Shown piece after piece: positions 18,530 to 26,794 of a stretch of DNA of 64,000 bases. The notes beneath the pieces were generated by a model. It did not search any database, was not told where the DNA came from, and saw only the letters and a program-made list of their open reading frames with translations. Position 1 is the first letter of the stretch. Every line of letters starts with the position of its first letter. Both the position numbers and the translations under genes were made by a program. Source of the DNA: Tepidanaerobacter syntrophicus (GTDB lineage: Bacteria > Bacillota > Thermosediminibacteria > Thermosediminibacterales > Tepidanaerobacteraceae); NCBI RefSeq assembly GCF_001485475.2, contig NZ_DF976999.1, forward strand, positions 220,001 to 284,000, written 5' to 3'.

Positions 18530-19420
18530 TTAAACATAAAAATACATCTTCCCATCTATTATATCCATACTTATTGATTGTTTTTCAAGAAGAAAGGTTA
18601 AAAAAGCACTCACAGAGGTTATTGTTATAAAGTACTGAGATATATTCATTGGTATATCATACTTTTTTATTATTAGTTCTGTCAAGTCTTCTCTAGTTTG
18701 AGGCTGAGAAAGAATATCGGTTATCAATCCAAGATTCTCATTTATATTGTCAATATTTTTTTGTATTAAAGACTTTGGGTTTTCTACCGGTCCGTCGCAG
18801 TGAGAAATTACGTAGCAATCATAGTTAGATTCAAGTAAAAACTCCAATGTCTTCAAATGCGCTCCCACATCAAAGACAAAGGGCAGAGGATATTTTTCCA
18901 TTTTATCCTCGCTAAAAAAGGCGTCTCCGCAAAAAATAACCCCATCTTCGGTAACGATTCCTATTTGGCCGATTGTATGGCCTTCAAGAGGCACTATCTC
19001 AAATTTCTTGTCGCCAAGTTCAACAAAACCCTCCGTAAGTTCTATGTCTACTGCTGTATCTTTAGCCTTCAAGACTCGCGTGGAAAGTCCCGGCATCGGC
19101 GCAGCGCCATATAATATAATATTTTCCATATTGCTGTTTTCCATAAACACCTTTTCTAGTGGTGATGCTCCTATAATCGAAGCAGGCTGATTTTCTTTTA
19201 TAAAATTATCCGCCCCAAAGTGATCAGGATGTGCATGGGTATTTAAGATATACTTTACCTTAAGTCCGTTTTCTTCCAATGTTTCTAAAAGTTTTCTGCC
19301 TGTTGTATTATCAAGTCCCGTGTCTATCAGGGCGCATAACCCGTTTTTATATCTATAAACACCAACATTGGTAGGTGCCTGGATATAGTAAGTGCGTCCC
19401 CTAAGTTTTGTAAGTTCCAT
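18530..19420 (-). CDS. Metallo-beta-lactamase fold hydrolase
   Basis: 296 residues. The metal-binding motif HAHPDH is at about 61-66, with later His/Asp ligands in EGHTIGQIG and FCGDAFF. The C-terminal 100 residues may be a helical or winged-helix add-on, seen in some thioesterase-type or glyoxalase II-like members. Substrate not recognised. It lies immediately upstream of typA and may be cotranscribed. Confidence 0.8.
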   Translation of the reverse strand: MELTKLRGRTYYIQAPTNVGVYRYKNGLCALIDTGLDNTTGRKLLETLEENGLKVKYILNTHAHPDHFGADNFIKENQPASIIGASPLEKVFMENSNMENIILYGAAPMPGLSTRVLKAKDTAVDIELTEGFVELGDKKFEIVPLEGHTIGQIGIVTEDGVIFCGDAFFSEDKMEKYPLPFVFDVGAHLKTLEFLLESNYDCYVISHCDGPVENPKSLIQKNIDNINENLGLITDILSQPQTREDLTELIIKKYDIPMNISQYFITITSVSAFLTFLLEKQSISMDIIDGKMYFYV

Positions 19421-19510
19421 CTAATTTCCTCCATATTAAAACAATTAACATAAGCACTATTAATATTATACATATGTTTGCCTACTAAAATCAAGAAACT
19501 TGTAAAATGT

Positions 19511-19536
19511 AAAAAACCTGCCAAAAAACAGGCAGG
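19511..19536 (-). terminator. Intrinsic terminator after the 101-residue gene
   Basis: Minus strand: CCTGCC (19536-19531), 8-base loop, GGCAGG (19522-19517), then six T. It ends the transcript of the upstream pcrB/unknown gene group before the metallo-hydrolase gene. Confidence 0.75.
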
Positions 19537-19570
19537 CTTAAAAACCGTTAAAACTAGATAAAAAACTTAA

Positions 19571-19876
19571 TCACAATTGCTCTCCAACTAATTCATAGTA
19601 TTTATTCTTCCAATAATCAAGACGAGCCTTCATATCCTCCACAATCTTAAGGTCCTGGTCGATGTAAAATCCTTGTTGGATACGCTCTTCTTTAGCTTTA
19701 ATCCCTTCTTCATAAGCCCTTAGGGCATCCGCCAACAATTTTTTTGCAAATTCGACGCGTTCAATTTCATGGGGCCAAGTAGAATTTTTGTAATCCCTTA
19801 TAAACACCTTTAAAATATTGAAAAGCATTTCGCCATCTGTATAAAGATTAATATTAAAATCCAGGTTTTGTGACAT
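19571..19876 (-). CDS. Unknown small protein
   Basis: 101 residues, acidic and strongly helical, no signal peptide or membrane segment. Heptad-like spacing in the middle (IERVEFAKKLLADALRAYEE) suggests a coiled coil or helical bundle. A good ribosome site (GGGAGGTTG) precedes the ATG. It follows pcrB by 73 bases and precedes the terminator at 19511-19536. I do not recognise a family. Confidence 0.6.
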   Translation of the reverse strand: MSQNLDFNINLYTDGEMLFNILKVFIRDYKNSTWPHEIERVEFAKKLLADALRAYEEGIKAKEERIQQGFYIDQDLKIVEDMKARLDYWKNKYYELVGEQL

Positions 19877-19949
19877 TTTTCAACCTCCCGGAATGAAGTC
19901 TTGTGAATATATTATTCCACAAAAATTTGCAAAATCCTTCATATATTTT

Positions 19950-20657
19950 TCATAATTCTAGGTTCGTGGATTTTGCCGCTTTCACCGTGTCCTTTAAATT
20001 TTTTATCGAGTCAGTATAAATCATGTTTCCAACTACAATGGTATCCGCAAATTTGCTTGCGATTTCTGCTTTTTTAGCATCATCAATCCCGCCACCATAG
20101 AATATTTTCGCTTTATTAGTTCCTTTTTTGATATGAGAAATAAGTTCAGTATCGCCAAAGGTTCCGCTGTATTCTATGTAAATCAGTGGAAGGGAGAAAA
20201 GGTGCTCTGCGCAATTTGCGTATGCTAAGGCATCTTCTTTTCCTAAAGGGCAAAGTGCTTTACTAAGTTTTGCAGCAGCACAGTCAGGATTGAGTATGAT
20301 ATAACCTTCGGGAAGAATTTCATCCCACTCCATAAGGTCGCCTACAAGTTTGACAGCTTCCTTATGCGCCCCTATAATCCACCGAGGATCATTGGAATTT
20401 AAAACAATGGGTATTAAGTAACCATCAAAGCCAAACGTTATAGCATTTATCGTAGAAACTTCTAAAACCTTAGGCAGTGGATATGGTTTTAATAGTTTGA
20501 AAAGCTTTAGGACATTTTGTCGTGTAATATTTTGAGTCCCTCCTACAACAATAGCATCAGTACCGCTTTCTACAACTTTCTGTACCAACCATTCATCTGC
20601 CGGTTTGTCCGGATCAAGTTTTACAACATGTCGCCAATTTTTCCACTCAGGAAACAC
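19950..20657 (-). CDS. pcrB: PcrB-family heptaprenylglyceryl phosphate synthase
   Basis: Transfers a polyprenyl chain to sn-glycerol 1-phosphate, making an archaeal-type ether lipid precursor. About 236 residues. It matches Bacillus PcrB through EWKNWRHVVKLDPDK, ESGTDAIVVGGT, VLEVSTINAI, IPIVLNSND, EYSGTFGD and IFYGGGIDD. I chose the GTG at 20657: GGGAGG lies 6 bases upstream and the product starts MFPEWK as relatives do; the longer frame to 20681 would bury that site. The gene overlaps the preceding epimerase gene by 11 bases. No AraM (glycerol 1-phosphate dehydrogenase) gene is visible. Confidence 0.88.
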   Translation of the reverse strand: MFPEWKNWRHVVKLDPDKPADEWLVQKVVESGTDAIVVGGTQNITRQNVLKLFKLLKPYPLPKVLEVSTINAITFGFDGYLIPIVLNSNDPRWIIGAHKEAVKLVGDLMEWDEILPEGYIILNPDCAAAKLSKALCPLGKEDALAYANCAEHLFSLPLIYIEYSGTFGDTELISHIKKGTNKAKIFYGGGIDDAKKAEIASKFADTIVVGNMIYTDSIKNLKDTVKAAKSTNLEL

Positions 20658-21462
20658 CAATATCCTCCCTCTTATAATCAATCATTGCAGCTAATCGCGA
20701 AATACTTTTAAATGCCTTTAGCAAAAAAGTATCTGCTCCTGCTTTACTTTCTTCATCTGTCGGATATACCTCAAGGGTTAAGCCTCCATGAAACGTTTTG
20801 GCGGGAAATTTATCCGTAAATTTATTCCAGTTAATTGTGCCACCTCCGGGAAGCCAATGTCTGTCCCGCTTTCCATCATTATCCGAAATATGTAAGGCTA
20901 TTAATTTTTCACCAAAGTCTTCTAATAGGTTTTCCTCGTGATTTAGCACTGCATGAGAAGTATCATAGCAAAGTCCTAGATTTGGCGATTCTATTTCTGA
21001 TAATATAAAAGGTATTCCTCCGGTCATCTTTGTATTTTCCAGCGCAATTTTTACATTATATTCCTCGGCTTTTTTTGTAAGGTAAGATAAGCTTTCGATT
21101 CCATATTTATTTATAGTTGGGATTTTATCTCCTTCTACAATATGCATTACCATAATAGGTATCTCATGTTTTGCGCAATCTTCAAGCCATGCCGTATGCT
21201 CTTTTAGAATTTTTTGTCGAGCGGACTTGCTCTCGCTCCATAAATCAGCGGAATCAGTAAAAGGGGCATGAATGTTTTCCAGATACAGTCCTGCCTCTCT
21301 AACCATTTCCGGCATTGCATTTTTAGGAATACAAGGTGTTCCCTCTTCGTCTTCCCACCATAGTGAAGTTGCCTCAAAACCGGCGCTTTTTATGAGATCA
21401 AGTCTTTCGAATATAGGCATGACAAAACCAAACCATGAAAATATGCCCAATTTTAGTGTCAT
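20647..21462 (-). CDS. Sugar phosphate isomerase/epimerase-like TIM barrel
   Basis: 271 residues, xylose-isomerase-like fold (AP endonuclease 2 superfamily). The metal ligands of this fold are visible as Glu in IALENTK, Asp in CYDTSHA, His in LHISDNDG and Glu in TLEVYP. Individual substrates vary widely in this family. It lies 24 bases after the PLP lyase gene and overlaps pcrB. A role on a methylthio-pentose intermediate is possible from the neighbourhood but unproven. Confidence 0.75.
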   Translation of the reverse strand: MTLKLGIFSWFGFVMPIFERLDLIKSAGFEATSLWWEDEEGTPCIPKNAMPEMVREAGLYLENIHAPFTDSADLWSESKSARQKILKEHTAWLEDCAKHEIPIMVMHIVEGDKIPTINKYGIESLSYLTKKAEEYNVKIALENTKMTGGIPFILSEIESPNLGLCYDTSHAVLNHEENLLEDFGEKLIALHISDNDGKRDRHWLPGGGTINWNKFTDKFPAKTFHGGLTLEVYPTDEESKAGADTFLLKAFKSISRLAAMIDYKREDIGVS

Positions 21463-21486
21463 TGCTTAAAATCTCCTTGCAAAACT

Positions 21487-22674
21487 TTAGTTTAAGGTGT
21501 CAAGAGCTCTTGAAAGGTCGCCAATAATATCTTTTACGTCTTCTATCCCAACCGAAAGTCGAACCATACTTTCGGTAAGTCCAAACTCTCTTAACTTTTC
21601 TTTTGGATAGCCGGCATGAGTCATTGCTGCCGGAAGCTCAATAAGGGTCTCGCAATCTCCAAGACTTACTGCAAGCTTAGCCAATTTCACATTATTCACG
21701 AATTTTTTTGCAGCTTCAAGACCACCTTTTACCTCAAAACTTATCATAGCTCCAAAGCCGCTCATTTGCTCTTTTGCTAAAAGGTGACCCTTCGCGGTTT
21801 CAAGTCCGGGATATATCACAGATTCGATTTTTGGGTGGCCTTTAAGAAACTTTGCAATAGCAATTGCATTGGCCTCGTGTTGGCGCATTCTAAGACCTAG
21901 AGTTTTTAAGCCTCGCAGCATGAGCCAAGCATTAAACGGACTCATGACTCCCCCAAATTCACACATATACTCGAATTTCAAATCCCGTATATAATCTACA
22001 TCTTTGGAAACCGCTACTCCTCCCAGCGCATCACCATGGCCGCAAATATACTTAGTTGCGCTGTGAACTGCCACATCTGCGCCTAGGGAAAGTGGTTTTT
22101 GAAAATACGGAGTCGCAAATGTGTTATCGACTACAACTTTTGCATTGTGAGCCTTCGCTATCTCTGAAACCTTGCGAATATCTATGATGTCAAGGCTCGG
22201 ATTTGCCGGCGTTTCAAAATAGAGGACTTTGGTATTTGCATCTATCGCAGCTTTTACCGCTTCAAGGTCCGTAAAATCTACGCTCTTGCAGTTAATTTTA
22301 TATTTTGTAAGCAATTTATGGGTTGCGGTATAGCTGGAACCATAAAGAACTGTATGGGTAAGTAAGGTGTCGCCCGGGGAAAGAAATGAAAAGAGAACCG
22401 ATGTAATAGCAGACATTCCTGAGGCAAATGCTACAGCGTCTCTGCCATCTTCAAGGCCTGCCATCCTCTTTTCAAACAGCCTTAAAGTAGGGTTATTACC
22501 TCTTGTGTATAAATACCCCTCTTTTCTAAAATTCATTATATCTTCGGCATCTTGCACATCATCAAACACGTACGTAGATGTCATGAATATCGGCGGATTC
22601 AAAGCATTTGCAGGATTATTTTCTTCATTTTTACCATGTATTGAAAGGGTATCAAAACCATAATCGTCGTTCAT
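21487..22674 (-). CDS. Trans-sulfuration family PLP enzyme, probable methionine gamma-lyase
   Basis: 395 residues, Cys/Met metabolism PLP family. The Schiff-base lysine is in HSATKYICGHGD (about residue 206); YTRGNNPT binds the PLP phosphate of the neighbouring subunit. At the position where methionine gamma-lyase has Cys in LYGCT, this protein has Ser (VLYGSSYTATHKLL), and it lacks the YGGTYR pattern of cystathionine lyases and synthases. Methionine gamma-lyase would release methanethiol, ammonia and 2-oxobutyrate; cystathionine gamma-lyase is the alternative. It is third in the methylthioadenosine operon, 41 bases after the phosphorylase gene. Confidence 0.78.
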   Translation of the reverse strand: MNDDYGFDTLSIHGKNEENNPANALNPPIFMTSTYVFDDVQDAEDIMNFRKEGYLYTRGNNPTLRLFEKRMAGLEDGRDAVAFASGMSAITSVLFSFLSPGDTLLTHTVLYGSSYTATHKLLTKYKINCKSVDFTDLEAVKAAIDANTKVLYFETPANPSLDIIDIRKVSEIAKAHNAKVVVDNTFATPYFQKPLSLGADVAVHSATKYICGHGDALGGVAVSKDVDYIRDLKFEYMCEFGGVMSPFNAWLMLRGLKTLGLRMRQHEANAIAIAKFLKGHPKIESVIYPGLETAKGHLLAKEQMSGFGAMISFEVKGGLEAAKKFVNNVKLAKLAVSLGDCETLIELPAAMTHAGYPKEKLREFGLTESMVRLSVGIEDVKDIIGDLSRALDTLN

Positions 22675-22715
22675 TTTTATTCCTCCGTTTTAGTAACAAT
22701 CATTTTTTATTCATA

Positions 22716-23486
22716 TTATAGCTTGATTAAAGAAGCATTACATTTGCAATCATCTTGGGAAAGTTCTTCTTCGGTAAAAACTGTCATAAATATTTCCGAA
22801 ATAAGCGCCTTATTGCTCTCCACTGCACCTTTAATATCATGACCTGCCACATCGCCCTTTATTCCGGTGCACCAATTAGTAACAATTCCTATTGCCTGAT
22901 AGCACATGCCCAGCTCTTTGGCAAGGACCACTTCAGGCACGTTTGTCATACCGACTACATCTGCTCCCAGCATTTTATACATTTTGATTTCGCTGGCGGT
23001 TTCAAATCTCGGGCCTTCAGTGCATGCATAGACTGCATCGCCTTTTATGTTAAGACCCATGGTTTTGGCGTATTCTTTAAACTTTCTTCCAAGATTCGGG
23101 CAATACGGGGCATCCATGGCAACATGGACAACGCCCTTTTCTCCACCTTCATAAAATGTAAGAGGGCGCGTCTTAGTAAAATCAAGGAAATCCTTTAATA
23201 CTACAACATCTGCCGGGGCAAAGTTTTCATTGCATGAACCTACGGCGCAGGTGGTATATATGTATTTTACACCTATGTCTTTTAGTGCCTTGATATTTGC
23301 CCTGTAATTTATTAAATGAGGCGGCACCGAATGTCCCTTCCCATGTCTTGCAAGAAATGCGACTTCTTCGCCACTTTTTGTTTTTACCACATCAATTGTA
23401 ACTGATCCGTATTCGGTTTCGATTTCTCGAGAGCAGGCTTCGCCTATATCGTAAACTCCGGTTCCGCCTATTATTGCTTTTTCCAT
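22716..23486 (-). CDS. S-methyl-5'-thioinosine (6-oxopurine) phosphorylase
   Basis: Phosphorolysis of a methylthio-nucleoside to methylthioribose 1-phosphate and a purine base. 256 residues, MTAP/PNP fold: phosphate-binding GGTGVYD, RHGKGH (HSVPPH follows), CAVGS, and GADVVGMTNVPEVVLA. The base-recognising loop reads VTNWCTG, with Asn where adenine-specific MTAP has TDYD; this matches 6-oxopurine enzymes. The neighbouring deaminase, 22 bases upstream, would supply methylthioinosine. So MTI phosphorylase is preferred over MTA phosphorylase. Confidence 0.82.
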   Translation of the reverse strand: MEKAIIGGTGVYDIGEACSREIETEYGSVTIDVVKTKSGEEVAFLARHGKGHSVPPHLINYRANIKALKDIGVKYIYTTCAVGSCNENFAPADVVVLKDFLDFTKTRPLTFYEGGEKGVVHVAMDAPYCPNLGRKFKEYAKTMGLNIKGDAVYACTEGPRFETASEIKMYKMLGADVVGMTNVPEVVLAKELGMCYQAIGIVTNWCTGIKGDVAGHDIKGAVESNKALISEIFMTVFTEEELSQDDCKCNASLIKL

Positions 23487-23508
23487 ATATTTTCACATCC
23501 CTTCAGCT

Positions 23509-24795
23509 TTAAGCTCCTGTTAGCTTTTGAGCGCAGCGCGCCGTATTGTACATGGCCTTCTCTAAGTCTATTGTTTTAAGTTCATAATTTTCCATAAGTA
23601 TCTTTCCATCTACAATTACAGTGTGTACATCAGATGCTTGGGCGCAGTAGCATACAGCGGATAGAGGGTTGTGTAGAGGACATAAATGAGGCTTATTTAG
23701 GTCGATGAGTATAATATCTGCCTTCTTTCCAACATCTATGCTTCCAAGTTCACCATCGACTCCAAGCGCTTTAGCTCCATTTATTGTTGCCATCTTTATA
23801 GCAGTTTCTGCAGGAATTGATACAGCATCATTGTTTACGCATTTATTTACTATTGATGCAAGGTGAATTTCTTCAAACATATTAAGGTTGTTGTTAGATG
23901 AAGCCCCATCAGTGCCAAGGGATACATTTACTCCGGCTTTTACCATCTTTTCAACAGGCGCAAAACCGCTGGCAAGCTTTAAATTGCTGGTAGGGTTATA
24001 GGCTACGCTTACATTGCATTCTTTAAGTATCTGGATATCGTCGTCATCAACATGGACACAGTGAGCTGCAATGGTGGGTCTTTCAAAAATTCCCAGATCA
24101 TATACATGTTTTATCGGTGTCTTTCGCCATTGTTTTATACTGTCATTTACTTCTTGCCGCGTTTCCGAAAGATGAATATGAATTCCTATCCCCAATTCAT
24201 CCGCCAGTGCCTTTACCTTCTTGAGATAGCGCGGACTGCAGGTATAAGGAGCATGGGGACCGGCAAAAATCTTAATTCTTCCATCCTTGCCGTCAAATTT
24301 TCTATAAAGCTCTTTTGTTTCTTTTAATTGAAATTCCATACCTAACGGTTCATCAGTAAGTCCTCTTGCAATATACGCCCTAACTCCTGTTTCCAGGGCG
24401 ACTTTAATGGTTTCTTCTACAAAAAAATACATATCAAGAAATCCGGTTACGCCGCTTTTTATAAGTTCTGCGATTCCTAGGACAGATGCCCAATAAACGG
24501 CTTCAGCAGTCAGTTTTTTCTCAAGAGGCCATATCTTCTTCGTAAGCCAATCCTGGAGCAGCATATCATCTGCATAATTTCTAAAAAGATTCATTGCAAG
24601 GTGTGTGTGAGTGTTTATAAAGCCCGGCATAACTAACATATTATTTGCATCAATGATTTTATCAGCACCAAAACCTTCGCTAATTTCTCCAACCTGAACA
24701 ATTTTTGAATTCTCTATACCTATATCAACTTTTTTAACTACTGCCTTATCTTTTTCAAAGAGCAAAACCCGGCCATTTTTTATAATTAACTTCAA
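23509..24795 (-). CDS. mtaD: 5-methylthioadenosine / S-adenosylhomocysteine deaminase
   Basis: Amidohydrolase that deaminates methylthioadenosine to methylthioinosine and SAH to S-inosylhomocysteine. 428 residues. Metal ligands: HTHL in GFINTHTHLAMN (about 60-65), His in HIHLSETRQE, His in AAHCVHVDD, Asp in LGTDGASSNNN. The start codon is TTG at 24795, placed 9 bases after GGGGAGG. First gene of the salvage operon that continues through the phosphorylase, C-S lyase and epimerase genes. Confidence 0.9.
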   Translation of the reverse strand: MKLIIKNGRVLLFEKDKAVVKKVDIGIENSKIVQVGEISEGFGADKIIDANNMLVMPGFINTHTHLAMNLFRNYADDMLLQDWLTKKIWPLEKKLTAEAVYWASVLGIAELIKSGVTGFLDMYFFVEETIKVALETGVRAYIARGLTDEPLGMEFQLKETKELYRKFDGKDGRIKIFAGPHAPYTCSPRYLKKVKALADELGIGIHIHLSETRQEVNDSIKQWRKTPIKHVYDLGIFERPTIAAHCVHVDDDDIQILKECNVSVAYNPTSNLKLASGFAPVEKMVKAGVNVSLGTDGASSNNNLNMFEEIHLASIVNKCVNNDAVSIPAETAIKMATINGAKALGVDGELGSIDVGKKADIILIDLNKPHLCPLHNPLSAVCYCAQASDVHTVIVDGKILMENYELKTIDLEKAMYNTARCAQKLTGA

Positions 24796-24901
24796 GATAT
24801 ATTACCTCCCCTTCAACAAATATCTGAATATATCACACTATAAATACAGTTTAACATATTATGCAGGGCAAATAAACAAAATTCCATAAGATATACTTCC
24901 A

Positions 24902-24930
24902 TTGATTTTATCCTTTTATTTTCTTATAAT
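24902..24930 (+). promoter_or_regulatory. Sigma-A promoter of the ABC exporter gene
   Basis: TTGATT (24902-24907), 17-base spacer, TATAAT (24925-24930). The open frame could be extended upstream to the TTG that forms this -35 box, but the promoter inside that extension shows the real start is further down. Confidence 0.75.
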
Positions 24931-24964
24931 GGTTTTAGCTGGAATTATTCTTGAGGGTGAAAAA

Positions 24965-26680
24965 ATGATACGGGAATTTACAAAATATTACAGGGCCCAT
25001 GTGCCGCTATTTTTATTGGACTTCGGCAGTGCTTTTCTTGCATCTCTTCTGGATTTAGTTTTTCCAAAGGTTGTTAATATTGTTATAGATGATCTGCTGC
25101 CTCAGAGAAATATTCAATTGGTAATTAGAATCGGAATATTCCTATTTTTCCTTTATATTATAAGGTATATATTAGGATATATCGTCCATTATTATGGTCA
25201 TACCCTTGGAACCAAAATTGAATATGATATGCGCCAAGACCTTTTTAACCACATACAAAAACTCTCCTTTACTTATTTTGACAATAATAAAACCGGACAT
25301 ATAATGTCCAGGATCGTCAATGACCTAAACGAGATATCGGAACTGGCGCATCACGGTCCCGAAGACTTATTTATCGCATCAGTTACATTGATTGGCACCT
25401 TTTTTATTCTTTTAAATACAAATTGGCAGCTAACACTATTGATTTTTGCCATAATGCCTTTTATGGCTTGGTTTTCTATAAGCAAAAACCAGCAAATGGA
25501 GCAGGCTTTTAGGAATACGCGGCTGAAAATCGCTGACATAAATGCCCAACTAGAAGACAGTATATCGGGCATCAGAGAAGTAAAGGCATTTACAAATGAA
25601 GACTATGAAAAAATAAAATTTCAATTTGGAAATGAAGGTTTTAGACAGGCAAAACAAAAAGCATATAAAACAATGGCCGAGTTCTTTTCGGGAATGGATT
25701 TTCTTTCGAATTTTATAAACCTTGTGGTGCTAATCGCCGGTGGATGGCTTTGCTACAGCAATATGATGACAACAGGCGAGCTGGTGGGTTTTCTCCTTTA
25801 TGTATCTATGTTTTTGCAGCCTCTGCGGCGCATAATGTCTCTGCTTGAGATATATCAAAGCGGTATGGCAGGTTTTAGAAGATTTAGGGAGATTATGGAA
25901 ATTGAACCGGAGATAGTCGATAAACCCGGTGCAATACCGCTGGACAAGGTTAGGGGAAATATAGTTTTTGATAATGTGGCATTTAGCTATGATAATAAGA
26001 CAGAGGTTTTTTCAAATATAAGCTTTAAAATAAACGCCGGAGAAACTGTGGCTTTTGTTGGGCCTTCCGGCGCCGGAAAAACAACGCTAGCAAGCCTTAT
26101 TCCCAGGTTTTACGAAATCGAAGAAGGGGCAATCTACATCGATGGAATAGATATCCGAAATGTCACTCAAAAATCATTAAGACAAAATATAGGTATAGTT
26201 CAACAAAATGTATTTTTGTTTACCGGCACCGTTCGGGATAACATAGCTTATGGAAAGCCGGATGCATCAGATGAAGAAATAATAAAGGCTGCCAAAAAAG
26301 CCAATGCCCATGACTTTATAATGGAACTTGAAAACGGATACGATACCTATATAGGCGAACGGGGGGTTAAGCTTTCCGGCGGTCAAAAACAGCGGCTGGC
26401 TATTGCAAGGATATTTTTGAAAGACCCGCCTATTTTAATCTTAGATGAAGCTACATCTGCTTTGGATAATGAAACTGAACAAATTATTCAAGAGTCATTA
26501 TTTGCACTTTCAAAAAACCGGACCACATTAATAATAGCACATAGACTGGCCACTATAAGGCACGCAGGGCGTATATTTGTTTTGACTAAAGATGGAATAG
26601 TCGAGGAAGGAAGCCATCAGGAACTCATCAGCAAGCAAGGACTATACTATAGGCTTTACAATGCTCAATTCGGAAGTTAA
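24965..26680 (+). CDS. ABC exporter, fused membrane and ATPase domains
   Basis: 571 residues, half-transporter of the MsbA/BmrA multidrug and lipid type, working as a dimer in the membrane. N-terminal six-helix domain (about 10-300), then the ATPase: Walker A GPSGAGKTT, signature LSGGQKQR, Walker B ILILDEATSALD, H-loop IAHRLAT. The start at 24965 (MIREFTKYY) follows GAGGGTG and lies 35 bases after the -10 box. It is a monocistronic unit with its own terminator. The substrate is unknown. Confidence 0.88.
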   Translation: MIREFTKYYRAHVPLFLLDFGSAFLASLLDLVFPKVVNIVIDDLLPQRNIQLVIRIGIFLFFLYIIRYILGYIVHYYGHTLGTKIEYDMRQDLFNHIQKLSFTYFDNNKTGHIMSRIVNDLNEISELAHHGPEDLFIASVTLIGTFFILLNTNWQLTLLIFAIMPFMAWFSISKNQQMEQAFRNTRLKIADINAQLEDSISGIREVKAFTNEDYEKIKFQFGNEGFRQAKQKAYKTMAEFFSGMDFLSNFINLVVLIAGGWLCYSNMMTTGELVGFLLYVSMFLQPLRRIMSLLEIYQSGMAGFRRFREIMEIEPEIVDKPGAIPLDKVRGNIVFDNVAFSYDNKTEVFSNISFKINAGETVAFVGPSGAGKTTLASLIPRFYEIEEGAIYIDGIDIRNVTQKSLRQNIGIVQQNVFLFTGTVRDNIAYGKPDASDEEIIKAAKKANAHDFIMELENGYDTYIGERGVKLSGGQKQRLAIARIFLKDPPILILDEATSALDNETEQIIQESLFALSKNRTTLIIAHRLATIRHAGRIFVLTKDGIVEEGSHQELISKQGLYYRLYNAQFGS

Positions 26681-26689
26681 ATTAAAGGT

Positions 26690-26730
26690 GCCTGCGCTAA
26701 TAATTGCGCAGGCTCAGTTTATTATTTCTA
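26690..26730 (+). terminator. Intrinsic terminator after the ABC exporter gene
   Basis: 8-bp GC-rich stem GCCTGCGC (26690-26697) with GCGCAGGC (26706-26713), 8-base loop, then a T-rich run (TTTATTATTTC). Confidence 0.75.
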
Positions 26731-26794
26731 ATAGTATAATTTTGTCAGTTATATTATTATCATAAATGATATTGGCGCATCTGATTCAAGGATT

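Noticed and set aside
22716-23486. Adenine-specific methylthioadenosine phosphorylase (mtnP)
   Set aside because: The adenine-recognising TDYD segment is replaced by TNWC and a deaminase precedes the gene, so the 6-oxopurine enzyme fits better.
24796-24901. SAM (S-box) riboswitch before the methylthioadenosine operon
   Set aside because: The gap is only about 100 bases, and no S-box core sequence is seen.
24902-24964. N-terminal extension of the ABC exporter
   Set aside because: A near-consensus promoter occupies this stretch; translation must start downstream, at 24965.
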